Source: Hyphomicrobiaceae bacterium
GTDB taxonomy: Bacteria; Pseudomonadota; Alphaproteobacteria; Rhizobiales; Hyphomicrobiaceae
Direction of reading: 5' to 3'
Assembly: GCA_023384095.1 (NCBI GenBank)
Contig: JAHDXT010000025.1
Span: 1 to 51,056 of the forward strand
DNA length: 51,056 nucleotides
The stretch's first letter is position 1. Every line of letters begins with the position of its first letter. Of this stretch, positions 44,244 through 51,056 are shown in pieces. The position numbers and the translations under genes are program-made. Below the pieces are notes generated by a model. That model was not told the DNA's origin and ran no database searches. It was given only the letters and a program-made list of their open reading frames with translations.

Positions 44244-45518
44244 CTACCTGGTGCGCGGTGCGCGCAGCCGCAGCATCACCACCAGCACGAACCAGCAGAA
44301 GGCTAGGGCGCTTGCCAAGCCCGCTACGGCTCCGAGCCGGAGCAGGGCGGCGTTTCCAGCCACGATGCCGGCCGGGATCACCGCCATCGCCGCGAAGTGG
44401 CAGCCGGCATGCAGCTTGAGCGGCAGGCCGGGGGTCAGCTCCGAGACACGGGCCGGCCTTCCGCCGCTGCCGCCCGCATGCATCGAGGCCAGAAACGGCA
44501 GGATGCGCTGCAGAATGCCCATCAGGAAGGTCAGCAGCCAGCCGACCAGGACCAGAAAACCGAACAGCGCCGCCCCTCCCGGGACAGGCAGGCCGAGCGC
44601 GAGCGCGAGCCCCAGCAGCAGCCCGGCCGGCAGGACCAGCCAGGCCACCCTGACCAGTACGAACGACAGGCCCATTCGCTTGCGCAGCCGCCGTTTCCAG
44701 ACCCAGGCCATGCTCGCGAGATGGCAGCCGGCGGCCCCGAGGCCCAGCACCGCCGCCGCCGCGAGCAGCAGGTCGACCGCCAGCAGCGCCCCGGCCGTGC
44801 CGAAAGCGAACCCGGCAAGGGCAAGCCAGAAACCGATCCATCCCGGCAATCTTGGCGGCGCCGGCGACATCGCGAACATCGGCACCAGCACGTAGCTGAA
44901 GCCGAGCGCCAGCAGGCCCATGAAACCGTACGCCGCCAGGATGAAATGGGCGAGAGCGGCGGACGCCTGGTCGGGCAGCAGGTTGGCCCAGGAGTTGACG
45001 GCGAGCAGGACGCCGAGCAGCAGCACCGCCGAGACCACGGCGAGTGCCGCCCAGCCATGCGCCGCGACGAGCGGCAAGGATCGCGCGCGGCGCAGGTTGT
45101 CGGCGATCGCGGCGGCGAAGACGAGCATGGCGAGCGCGATGCCGGCGGCACCCGCCGCAAGCGCGCCGGGCTCGCCTTCGCTCATCCCGTAGGTGAGCGC
45201 GACGATGGCCGGAACGGCGAGCCAGAAGACCGCCCGGGCTGGCCACAGCCGGCGAAGCGGCTGGACGGTAGCCACGGGCAGGAGCTGAAAGGCGGCGCCG
45301 ATCGCGGTCATGACCAGCACGCCCAACGTCAGCAGGTGCACGGCGGCCAGCGGCCGCCCCAGCCCGCCCTGGAAGCCTTGCAGCTCATCGGCTCCGAGGA
45401 GCAGCATCAGCCAGGCGAGACATTGGAACAGCGCTGCCGCCGCGAAGAAGCGCAACGGGATCGACGCCGGCAGCAGCCGGCTTTTGGCGCCGCCGAGGAA
45501 TGTGGCCGCGACCGTCAC
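44244..45518 (-). CDS. Polytopic His-containing membrane protein (heme-copper-oxidase/NnrS-like)
   Basis: 424 residues with about 11-12 hydrophobic segments. Histidines sit inside or beside helices: AAVHLLTLGVLVMT, AAHGWAAL, ALAHFILAAYGFMGL, AGCHLASMAW, LASMHAGG and LHAGCHFAAMA. This is reminiscent of NnrS and heme-copper-oxidase subunit-I-like proteins of denitrifiers, but I cannot place it firmly. The start is a GTG overlapping the DUF2249 gene stop (GTGA). It is the last gene of the leftward hcr operon and convergent with the hemerythrin gene. A role in NO or quinone-level redox stress is a guess. Confidence 0.6.
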   Translation of the reverse strand: MTVAATFLGGAKSRLLPASIPLRFFAAAALFQCLAWLMLLLGADELQGFQGGLGRPLAAVHLLTLGVLVMTAIGAAFQLLPVATVQPLRRLWPARAVFWLAVPAIVALTYGMSEGEPGALAAGAAGIALAMLVFAAAIADNLRRARSLPLVAAHGWAALAVVSAVLLLGVLLAVNSWANLLPDQASAALAHFILAAYGFMGLLALGFSYVLVPMFAMSPAPPRLPGWIGFWLALAGFAFGTAGALLAVDLLLAAAAVLGLGAAGCHLASMAWVWKRRLRKRMGLSFVLVRVAWLVLPAGLLLGLALALGLPVPGGAALFGFLVLVGWLLTFLMGILQRILPFLASMHAGGSGGRPARVSELTPGLPLKLHAGCHFAAMAVIPAGIVAGNAALLRLGAVAGLASALAFCWFVLVVMLRLRAPRTR

Positions 45519-45769
45519 GCGCCCCTCGTCAGACGCAGCCTGAACTCGCCGGGATCGCCGGGGATGGGCTCGTAGCTCCAGCCGCGCTCGTCGAGCTCGG
45601 GAAAGAGGAACACCGGCTCGCGCTCCAGGTGCACAATGATGATGTCGCCCGTCTCCGGCCGCTCGATGAGCGCGATGACGGCCACCATCGGCTCCGGCGG
45701 CGGCAATCCGCGGACGTCGATGTGAGTGCCGTCGGCGCTGTTCCAGACGGGTGGGGCCTCGGCCGTCAT
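45515..45769 (-). CDS. DUF2249 domain protein
   Basis: 84 residues. HIDVRGLPPPEPMVAVIALI, then HLEREPVFLFPELDERGWSY and FRLRLTRGA are the DUF2249 pattern (a small SirA/TusA-like alpha/beta fold). Members are often found with hemerythrins, NnrS and nitrite/nitric oxide genes. The ATG overlaps the hcrB stop, and its stop overlaps the GTG of the membrane-protein gene, so it is translated as part of the hcr unit. Function unknown. Confidence 0.87.
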   Translation of the reverse strand: MTAEAPPVWNSADGTHIDVRGLPPPEPMVAVIALIERPETGDIIIVHLEREPVFLFPELDERGWSYEPIPGDPGEFRLRLTRGA

Positions 45770-46749
45770 TCCTCTGACCTTGCCGCGAGCTGGCTGAAGA
45801 GCCGCCTGGCCAGCGCCGCGGCCGCCAGTCGGCGGTAATGCGAGGAGGCCGTGGTCGTGCGCATCGGCGACACCTGCTTCTGGACCAGCTTGTCGAGGCG
45901 CGCAAGGGACGCGCTGTCCGGCGGCACTGCCCACGGCTCGTCGAGACAGGAAAGGAGGATCGGACCCGAATCGGTGCCGGTGATCGCGACCCGCAGGCGC
46001 GCGTGCCCGCCGCCGTCCGGCGCCAGACCCATCGCGACTCCGGCCAGCGGGAAGTCGATGCTGCCGCGCACCCGCACTTTGGCATAGGCCGACAGGACAT
46101 CGGCGGCCGGCAGATGCACGGCCACCAGGAGCTCGCCGGGCTCGAGGGTCAGGTGCGCCGCGCCGTCGTTGCGGTAGAGCTCCTCGAGCGCGATCCGCCG
46201 CCGTCCGCCGGGGCCGGCGATCTCGACCTCAGCTCCATGCACGATCAGCGCGGGGGCGAGATCCCCAGCGAACGCGGCCCGGCAGCGGGCGCCCTGCGGC
46301 GCGACATGGCAGGTGTCGCCCTTGTATTTCAGGCAGAAGGAATTGGCCTGCCGCCACCAGTGACTCTGGTTGTAGTAGAGACAGCGCGTGTCGAGGCAGA
46401 GATTGCCGCCGACGGTCGCCGCCGTGCGGTGACCGGGACCCGCGACCGCTTCCGCGGCCTGCGCAACGGCAGGGTAGCGCCTGCCGATTTCCACGTGCGC
46501 TGCCAGCCTGGCAAGCGTGACGGCGGCGCCGATGACGAGCCCGTCCGGGCCGAGCTGCAGGCGCGACAGCTCCGGCACGCCGGTGATGTCGACAAGCACC
46601 TCGCTTTCGACCAGGCCACGGCGCAGGTTGGCGATCAGGTCCGTGCCGCCGGCGATGAAGCGGCTGCCGGCGTGGCGCTCGAGATCGGCGACCGCCTCGT
46701 CGAGCGAGCCCGGCCGCAGCAGGACGAAGTCGGGCATCGGCTCGCTCAT
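45766..46749 (-). CDS. hcrB: 4-hydroxybenzoyl-CoA reductase beta subunit (FAD and [4Fe-4S])
   Basis: 327 residues, xanthine-oxidase-family FAD subunit. FAD motifs: [15 protein letters not shown] and [12 protein letters not shown]. The insertion carrying an extra [4Fe-4S] cluster, unique to 4-hydroxybenzoyl-CoA reductases, is present: C123, C139, C147 and C156, each offset by one from the known Thauera ligands (as I recall 122/138/146/155). This identifies the enzyme specifically. The ATG overlaps the hcrA stop, and its stop overlaps the DUF2249 start. Confidence 0.95.
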   Translation of the reverse strand: MSEPMPDFVLLRPGSLDEAVADLERHAGSRFIAGGTDLIANLRRGLVESEVLVDITGVPELSRLQLGPDGLVIGAAVTLARLAAHVEIGRRYPAVAQAAEAVAGPGHRTAATVGGNLCLDTRCLYYNQSHWWRQANSFCLKYKGDTCHVAPQGARCRAAFAGDLAPALIVHGAEVEIAGPGGRRRIALEELYRNDGAAHLTLEPGELLVAVHLPAADVLSAYAKVRVRGSIDFPLAGVAMGLAPDGGGHARLRVAITGTDSGPILLSCLDEPWAVPPDSASLARLDKLVQKQVSPMRTTTASSHYRRLAAAALARRLFSQLAARSEE

Positions 46750-49073
46750 GACGCCCTCCGTGTCTCCGCCAGCCGCGCGCGGCGGCGGCGCTCGACCAAG
46801 GCTTCCAGCACCCTGTCGGGCGTCAGCGGCAGCTCGTCGAGGTCGATGCCGATGGCGTCGGCGACGGCGTTGACGAGCGCCGGCGGGAAGCCGGACAGCG
46901 CGCCCTCGCCGGCCTCCTTGGCGCCGAACGGCCCGAGCGGATCGTTGCTTTCGACGATCGCGACCTCGATGTCCGGCGACTCCGCGATGGTCGGCACCCG
47001 GTATTCCAGGAGGCTCGCGTGGACGGGCAGCCCCTCGACGTACCTCGTCTCCTCCGAGAGCGCCTGCCCCATGCCCATCCACACCGACCCCTGCACCTGG
47101 CCCTCGACGGCGAGCGGATTGATGGCGAAGCCGCAGTCGTGCGCGGCCCAGACCTTCTCGACGCGGATCTCGCCCGTGTCGCTGTCGACGCTCGCCTCCA
47201 CGACCTGCGCCGCGTAGCTGAACCCCATGGTCGAGCCGACCGCCCCGCCCTTGTGGCGGCCGCCCTGGGCCTCTGGCGGCGTCGTGAAGGTGCCCTTGAC
47301 GGTGATCGGTCCGTCAATGGCGATCGCGGCCTTGGCGACCTCGGCGAAGGCGAGGCTCGACTGCGCGCCGCCGCGCACGCTGAACACCTCGCCCTCGCAC
47401 GCGACGTCCTCCGGTCTCGCCTCGAGCTTGCCGGCCGCCGCCTGGATGAGGACGTCGCGCAGGCGCCTCGCGGCGTCGATGGCGGCGTTGCCGACCATGA
47501 AGGTGATGCGCGAGGAGTAGGCGCCGTTGTCCTTCGGCGTGATCGCGCTGTCGCCCGCCACGACCCGGATGCGGCCGATGTCGATGCCCAGCACCTCCGC
47601 AACGGCGATCGCCACCATGGTGGAGGACCCCTGCCCGATCTCCGGCGCGCCGGTCAGCGCCGTGACCGCGCCGTCGAAGTCGAGCCGGAGCGCCACGACG
47701 GCGTGCGGCTCGCCGGTCCAGTGCACGGGCTTGGCGGCGCCGCTGACGTAATGCGAGCAGGCGAGCCCGAGCCCGCGGCCCGGGGGCAGCCTGCCCTTGC
47801 GTTGGCGCCAGCCGCTCGCCGCCTCGACCTTGGCCAGGCATTCCTCGAGGCCATAGCTGTTGACCAGGAGGTCGTTCGGGGTGCGGGTCGGCGCCTGCAG
47901 CAGGTTCACCCGGCGCACCGCGAACGGATCGAGGCTCAGCCGGCGCGCCATGCGGTCCAGGAGGCACTCGAAGGCGTGGCGCACATCGACGGTGCCGTGG
48001 CCGCGCATGGCCCCGCAGGGCGGCAGGTTGGCGTAGACGCGGTAGCCGTCGTAGCTCACCGCGGGGATGTCGTAGATGCCGTGCAGCAGCGCGCCGGCGT
48101 AGAGGATGGTGACGATCCCGTAGCCCGCATAGGCGCCGCCGCGCATGACCACCTCGCAGGCGCAGGCGGTAATGCGGCCGTCCTTGCGCAGCCCGAGCTT
48201 CAGCCGGATGTCGGTTTCCGGCCGGCCGCGGTGCGTGATGAAGGTCTCCTCGCGGGACAGCGCCATCCTGACCCGGCCCCGGGCAGCACGCGCGAGCAGG
48301 GCGGCGATCAGCTCGAAGTTGAGCGCCTCCGTGCGCGAGCCGAACCCGCCGCCGACGAACGGCTTGACGACGCGGATGCGCGAGGCGTCCATCTCCAGGC
48401 AGCGGGCAAGGTGCAGATGCGTGTAATAGGGCACCTGCGAGACCGTATGCAGCGTCAGTTGCCCGCGCGCGTCGTCGTATTCGGCCAGCGCGGCGTGCGG
48501 CTCCATCTGCGCATGGTTGACCTCGGCGCAGTGGAACCTCTCCTCGCAGACGAGGTCGGCCGCCGCGAAGCCCGCCGCAGGATCGCCGAACGCGTGATGC
48601 ACCTCGCGCTCGATGTTGCCCGGCTTGCCTTCGTGGAGAAGGACGGCGCCGGCATCCCGGGCGGCCTCGGCGGTATAGTAGGCCGGCAGCGGCTCGATCT
48701 CGACGGCGATCAGCGCCAGGGCTTTTTCAGCCGTCGCAGCGTCTCTCGCCGCCACCGCCGCGATCGGCTCGCCCCGGTAGCGCACCTTGCCGCGCGCCAG
48801 CGGAAACTCGTTCATGGCGATCGGCAGCACGCCGTAAGGATGCCGGCAATCCTCCCCCGTGATCACGGCCTCGACGCCCGGCAGCGCCAGCGCCCGCGAG
48901 ATGTCGAGCCGGGTAATCACGCCATGGCTGGCGGCGCTGCGCAGGATCCGGCCGACGAGCGCATCGCCGGCGGCAAGGTCGGCGGTGAACAGCGCGCGAC
49001 CGGTGACCTTCTCGATGCCGTCGACCAGCGGCACGCGGGTTCCGGCCGCGCGGCGCGCCTTGGGCGGGGTCAT
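46746..49073 (-). CDS. hcrA: 4-hydroxybenzoyl-CoA reductase alpha (molybdenum) subunit
   Basis: 775 residues, molybdopterin subunit of the xanthine oxidase family. [20 protein letters not shown] at the start, then [19 protein letters not shown] (cofactor loop), [38 protein letters not shown] and [11 protein letters not shown] with the catalytic-type Glu. It removes the phenolic hydroxyl from 4-hydroxybenzoyl-CoA to give benzoyl-CoA. ATGA overlaps with hcrC and hcrB keep stoichiometric translation. Cytoplasmic, ferredoxin-dependent, works in the reductive direction unlike its relatives. Confidence 0.94.
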   Translation of the reverse strand: MTPPKARRAAGTRVPLVDGIEKVTGRALFTADLAAGDALVGRILRSAASHGVITRLDISRALALPGVEAVITGEDCRHPYGVLPIAMNEFPLARGKVRYRGEPIAAVAARDAATAEKALALIAVEIEPLPAYYTAEAARDAGAVLLHEGKPGNIEREVHHAFGDPAAGFAAADLVCEERFHCAEVNHAQMEPHAALAEYDDARGQLTLHTVSQVPYYTHLHLARCLEMDASRIRVVKPFVGGGFGSRTEALNFELIAALLARAARGRVRMALSREETFITHRGRPETDIRLKLGLRKDGRITACACEVVMRGGAYAGYGIVTILYAGALLHGIYDIPAVSYDGYRVYANLPPCGAMRGHGTVDVRHAFECLLDRMARRLSLDPFAVRRVNLLQAPTRTPNDLLVNSYGLEECLAKVEAASGWRQRKGRLPPGRGLGLACSHYVSGAAKPVHWTGEPHAVVALRLDFDGAVTALTGAPEIGQGSSTMVAIAVAEVLGIDIGRIRVVAGDSAITPKDNGAYSSRITFMVGNAAIDAARRLRDVLIQAAAGKLEARPEDVACEGEVFSVRGGAQSSLAFAEVAKAAIAIDGPITVKGTFTTPPEAQGGRHKGGAVGSTMGFSYAAQVVEASVDSDTGEIRVEKVWAAHDCGFAINPLAVEGQVQGSVWMGMGQALSEETRYVEGLPVHASLLEYRVPTIAESPDIEVAIVESNDPLGPFGAKEAGEGALSGFPPALVNAVADAIGIDLDELPLTPDRVLEALVERRRRARLAETRRAS

Positions 49074-49537
49074 GGCGTCGCCTCCGCAGCGGCCTCGACC
49101 GATTCGATGATCTTCACGTACCCGGTGCAGCGGCAGATGTTGCCGGCGAGCGCGGCGCGGATCTGGGCCTTGGTCGGGCGGGGGTTGCACCGCAGCAGCG
49201 CCGTCGCCGCCATGATCATGCCGGGCGTGCAGTAGCCGCACTGGGCGCCGAGATGCTCGTGGAAGGCCCGCTGCAGCGGCGACAGCCGTCCGCCGGCGGC
49301 AAGCCCCTCCACGGTCTCCACGGCGCGTCCGTCGCAAGTCACCGTCAGCGTCAGGCACGATTGACGCGGCGCGCCGTCGACCAGCACCGTGCATGCGCCG
49401 CACTCGCCCCCGTCGCAGCCCTTCTTCGGCGAGGTCAGCCCCACCTCCTCACGCAGATAGTCGATGAGCAGGAGGTTGTCGGCCACCGCGTCCTCGCGCG
49501 GCCGGCCGTTCAGGTCGATGCGGATGATCTTCTTCAT
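49070..49537 (-). CDS. hcrC: 4-hydroxybenzoyl-CoA reductase gamma subunit (2x[2Fe-2S])
   Basis: 155 residues. Plant-type cluster ligands C41, C46, C49 and C61 and the helical-domain cluster C100, C103, C135 and C137 (CGYCTPGM and CRCTGY) are all present. The ATG at 49537 gives the conserved [11 protein letters not shown] start and has GGAGGG nine bases upstream; the earlier in-frame codons are not conserved. First gene of the leftward hcrC-hcrA-hcrB-DUF2249-membrane protein operon. Confidence 0.94.
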   Translation of the reverse strand: MKKIIRIDLNGRPREDAVADNLLLIDYLREEVGLTSPKKGCDGGECGACTVLVDGAPRQSCLTLTVTCDGRAVETVEGLAAGGRLSPLQRAFHEHLGAQCGYCTPGMIMAATALLRCNPRPTKAQIRAALAGNICRCTGYVKIIESVEAAAEATP

Positions 49538-49571
49538 CGGTCGCGTCCCTCCGCTGCCGGTGGACATCGAA

Positions 49572-49602
49572 TACCATATTTTGGTACTCTAATACCAGTT
49601 TA
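49572..49602. promoter_or_regulatory. Operator cluster upstream of hcrC
   Basis: An AT-rich patch in otherwise GC-rich DNA. It contains the dyad TACCA-TATTT-TGGTA (49572-49586) and, on the minus strand at 49602-49584, TAAACTGGTATTAGAGTAC, which matches the korA/had site at 16 of 19 positions. Three A(A/G)TACCA half-sites occur within 31 bases. It lies 35-65 bases before the hcrC start, where a promoter is expected, and about 100 bases from the rightward badL-like gene. Confidence 0.65.
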
Positions 49603-49703
49603 AGGTGCGGCGGAAGCGACACGGGTCCGCGGCCGCCCGCGTGCAACAGCAGATTGCCTGCCCGAGCGACGAGCGATAACTAACGGCTGCCGGTAACGAG
49701 ACC

Positions 49704-50255
49704 ATGCAATCCATGCGCAAGCGCACCCCTGCGACGGCGGCCAAGCCCGCGGCACGGCAGCCGACGGGCGAGGCGCCGGACAGATCCCCGAACCCGGCGG
49801 CGCCGGTCCGCATCCGGCGGGCGGCCGTCTCCGACATCCCGCAGATCACCGAGCTCGACGAGCGCGTGACTCGGATCGCGAAGCCGGACTACTGGCGCGA
49901 CGTCTTCTACCGCTACGGAAGCCGGCGGCAGGAGGAGCGCTTCTTCCTCGTCGCCGAGCATGACCAGGGCGCGCCCGCGGCTCCGCTGCTCGGATTCATC
50001 GTCGGCGAGGTCAGAGCCTGGGAGTTCGGCTCGGAGCCGTGCGGCTGGGTGTTCGCGTTCTCGGTCGACCCGAAGGCGCGGCAGCAGTATATCGGCGAGC
50101 GGCTGTTCGGGGCGATCTCGGAGATGTTCCGCGCGGCCGGCATTCGCACGATGCGAACGATGGTCGCCCGCGACAACCAGTTGCACCTCGCCTTCTTCAG
50201 GAGCGAAGGGATGATGGCTGGACACTATATCCAGCTCGAGAAGGAGCTCGATTGA
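49704..50255 (+). CDS. badL: GNAT acetyltransferase, BadL-like
   Basis: 183 residues. After a variable Pro/Ala-rich N-terminal 35 residues comes a GNAT domain: VRIRRAAVSDIPQITELDER, LLGFIVGEVRAWEFG, WVFAFSVDPKARQQYIGERLF (acetyl-CoA pyrophosphate loop) and MVARDNQLHLAFFRSEGM. It is followed after 30 bases by an Rrf2 regulator, the same pairing as badL-badM in the Rhodopseudomonas palustris benzoate cluster. Substrate unknown; acetylation of a pathway enzyme or regulator is possible but unproven. Confidence 0.75.
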   Translation: MQSMRKRTPATAAKPAARQPTGEAPDRSPNPAAPVRIRRAAVSDIPQITELDERVTRIAKPDYWRDVFYRYGSRRQEERFFLVAEHDQGAPAAPLLGFIVGEVRAWEFGSEPCGWVFAFSVDPKARQQYIGERLFGAISEMFRAAGIRTMRTMVARDNQLHLAFFRSEGMMAGHYIQLEKELD

Positions 50256-50285
50256 GAGAGCATCTGGGAGCAGGGTAGACGGACG

Positions 50286-50738
50286 ATGCGGCTTCAGATT
50301 TCCAGCCGGCTCGCGATCTTCGCGCTCGTCGAGCTCGCGGCGGATCCCACCCGGCAGGCGTCGGTGGCCGATATCGGCGAGAAATACGGCGCATCGGCGC
50401 ATCATCTCGCCAAGGTCATGAACGCGCTGGGCCGCGCCGGCCTGGTGCAGTCGGTGCGCGGCGTCGGCGGCGGATACAGGTTCGTCGGCAACGCGAGGCG
50501 GGTGACGCTGCTCGACGTCATCCTGCTGTTCGAGGAGATGTCGCCCGGCGGATCGGAGCAGGGCGAGACCGTCGACCGGACGGAAGCCGGCGAGGCGCTG
50601 CAGCACGTGCTGCGCGAGGTCGACGACTTTGCGCGAGCGACATTCGGCTCGATCACCATCGCCACGATGCTGAAGCTGGTCGAGCGCCGCAGGCAGCGCA
50701 AGGAGGAGAAGCGCGCCGCCAGCCACGTCGAGGCTTGA
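50286..50738 (+). CDS. badM: Rrf2-family transcriptional regulator, BadM-like
   Basis: 150 residues. Winged helix: MRLQISSRLAIFALVELAAD, VADIGEKYGASAHHLAKVMN (recognition helix) and RGVGGGYRFVGNARRVTLLDV. There is no cysteine in the protein, so unlike IscR or NsrR it cannot bind an iron-sulfur cluster through cysteines. BadM in R. palustris represses benzoyl-CoA reductase genes and is relieved under anaerobic aromatic growth. By position it is the only dedicated regulator visible in this aromatic locus and the best candidate to bind the shared sites near 35.6 and 49.6 kb. Confidence 0.82.
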   Translation: MRLQISSRLAIFALVELAADPTRQASVADIGEKYGASAHHLAKVMNALGRAGLVQSVRGVGGGYRFVGNARRVTLLDVILLFEEMSPGGSEQGETVDRTEAGEALQHVLREVDDFARATFGSITIATMLKLVERRRQRKEEKRAASHVEA

Positions 50739-50765
50739 CTTGGGCTTGACTTGGGCTTGACCTGG
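50733..50765 (+). repeat. Three 11-base tandem repeats at the badM stop
   Basis: GCTTGACTTGG occurs twice back to back (50733-50743, 50744-50754) and a third time as GCTTGACCTGG (50755-50765). The first unit contains the badM TGA. Probably a recent slippage product. Confidence 0.85.
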
Positions 50766-50771
50766 AACGAA

Positions 50772-50846
50772 TGGCTCCGCGGGTAGGATTCGAACCTACG
50801 ACCAACCGGTTAACAGCCGGTTGCTCTACCGCTGAGCTACCGCGGA
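50772..50846 (-). tRNA. tRNA-Asn (anticodon GTT)
   Basis: On the minus strand the acceptor stem TCCGCGG/CCGCGGA, D-arm GCTC-AGCGGTAGA-GAGC, anticodon arm ACCGGCTGTTAACCGGT with GTT, and T-arm with GGTTCGAATCC fold as a standard tRNA. The CCA end is encoded (TGG at 50772-50774 on the plus strand). 75 bases including CCA. Confidence 0.97.
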
Positions 50847-51056
50847 AAGCTCATCCTCGAGACCCGGGCTCTTAGCAGAAACAGGCCGGCCGGGCTAGCC
50901 CCTCGATGCATGGGTCGCGTCCGTCACGGGACGGCGAGCGGCGCCGCGACCGCCGAGGGTCAGACCCGCGGACCATGGTCCGGCGCCCCGCCGCAGGGCT
51001 ACCCCAGGGCCATTCAAAGATTCTGTCCGGTGACGACGGCGAGGGCGTCGGCACGG
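50847..51056. other. Window edge, no gene recognised
   Basis: About 210 bases beyond the tRNA 5' end. A minus-strand frame runs to the edge but its Pro/Ser/Arg-rich composition shows no family features. The tRNA promoter should be in the first 50 bases. Confidence 0.4.

Overview
The window is about 51 kb of GC-rich DNA (most genes look near 65-70% GC) from an alphaproteobacterium, most likely of the order Hyphomicrobiales. The signs are a DUF1465 (RcdA-type) protein, a DUF1192 protein next to an AroQ-type chorismate mutase, a two-cold-shock-domain protein paired with DUF192, a cysteine-free ribosomal protein L31, and a BadL/BadM-like regulator pair of the kind known from Rhodopseudomonas palustris. 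The gene content implies anaerobic or facultatively anaerobic growth on aromatic compounds.

Region 1 (1-17 kb) is mostly housekeeping. It holds the tail of an ISAs1-type transposase, DUF192 and cold-shock genes, a glyoxalase, a small membrane protein, an MsbA-like ABC exporter, rpmE and DUF1465. A lower-GC island then carries a secreted HEXXH metalloprotease-like protein and a DUF1353 protein. It is followed by DUF1192, chorismate mutase, gatA and gatC (split by large palindromes), a TetR-controlled adaptor/ATPase/permease exporter, and a lysozyme-fold secreted protein.

Region 2 (16.9-50.7 kb) is one large anaerobic aromatic-degradation locus. A leftward operon livKHMGF-iorA-iorB-maoC encodes branched-chain-type uptake and an indolepyruvate-type 2-oxoacid:ferredoxin oxidoreductase. 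Divergently, a thioesterase, a PadB-like molybdoenzyme and a single reading frame fusing a PadC-like ferredoxin, a PadD-like membrane anchor and phenylacetate-CoA ligase run rightward. korA-korB and a ferritin-like gene run leftward from 35.5 kb. From 35.7 kb had-oah-dch-bcrC-bcrB-bcrA-bcrD-fdx-hemerythrin runs rightward and encodes the Thauera-type ATP-dependent benzoyl-CoA reductase pathway. From 49.5 kb hcrC-hcrA-hcrB (4-hydroxybenzoyl-CoA reductase), a DUF2249 gene and a polytopic membrane protein run leftward. A badL-like acetyltransferase and a badM-like Rrf2 regulator close the locus, followed by tRNA-Asn(GTT).

Working together (inference from known pathways): phenylacetate is activated to phenylacetyl-CoA, oxidised at the alpha carbon to phenylglyoxylate, and decarboxylated to benzoyl-CoA. 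4-Hydroxybenzoyl-CoA feeds in through HcrCAB. Benzoyl-CoA reductase uses reduced ferredoxin (from Fdx, KorAB and perhaps IorAB) and ATP. Dch, Had and Oah then lead to 3-hydroxypimelyl-CoA. The most unusual points are the FeS/NrfD/ligase fusion, the absence of the multi-subunit phenylglyoxylate dehydrogenase alongside a nearby IorAB, the mix of Thauera-type catalytic genes with Rhodopseudomonas-type regulators, and a shared 19-base motif in two control regions.
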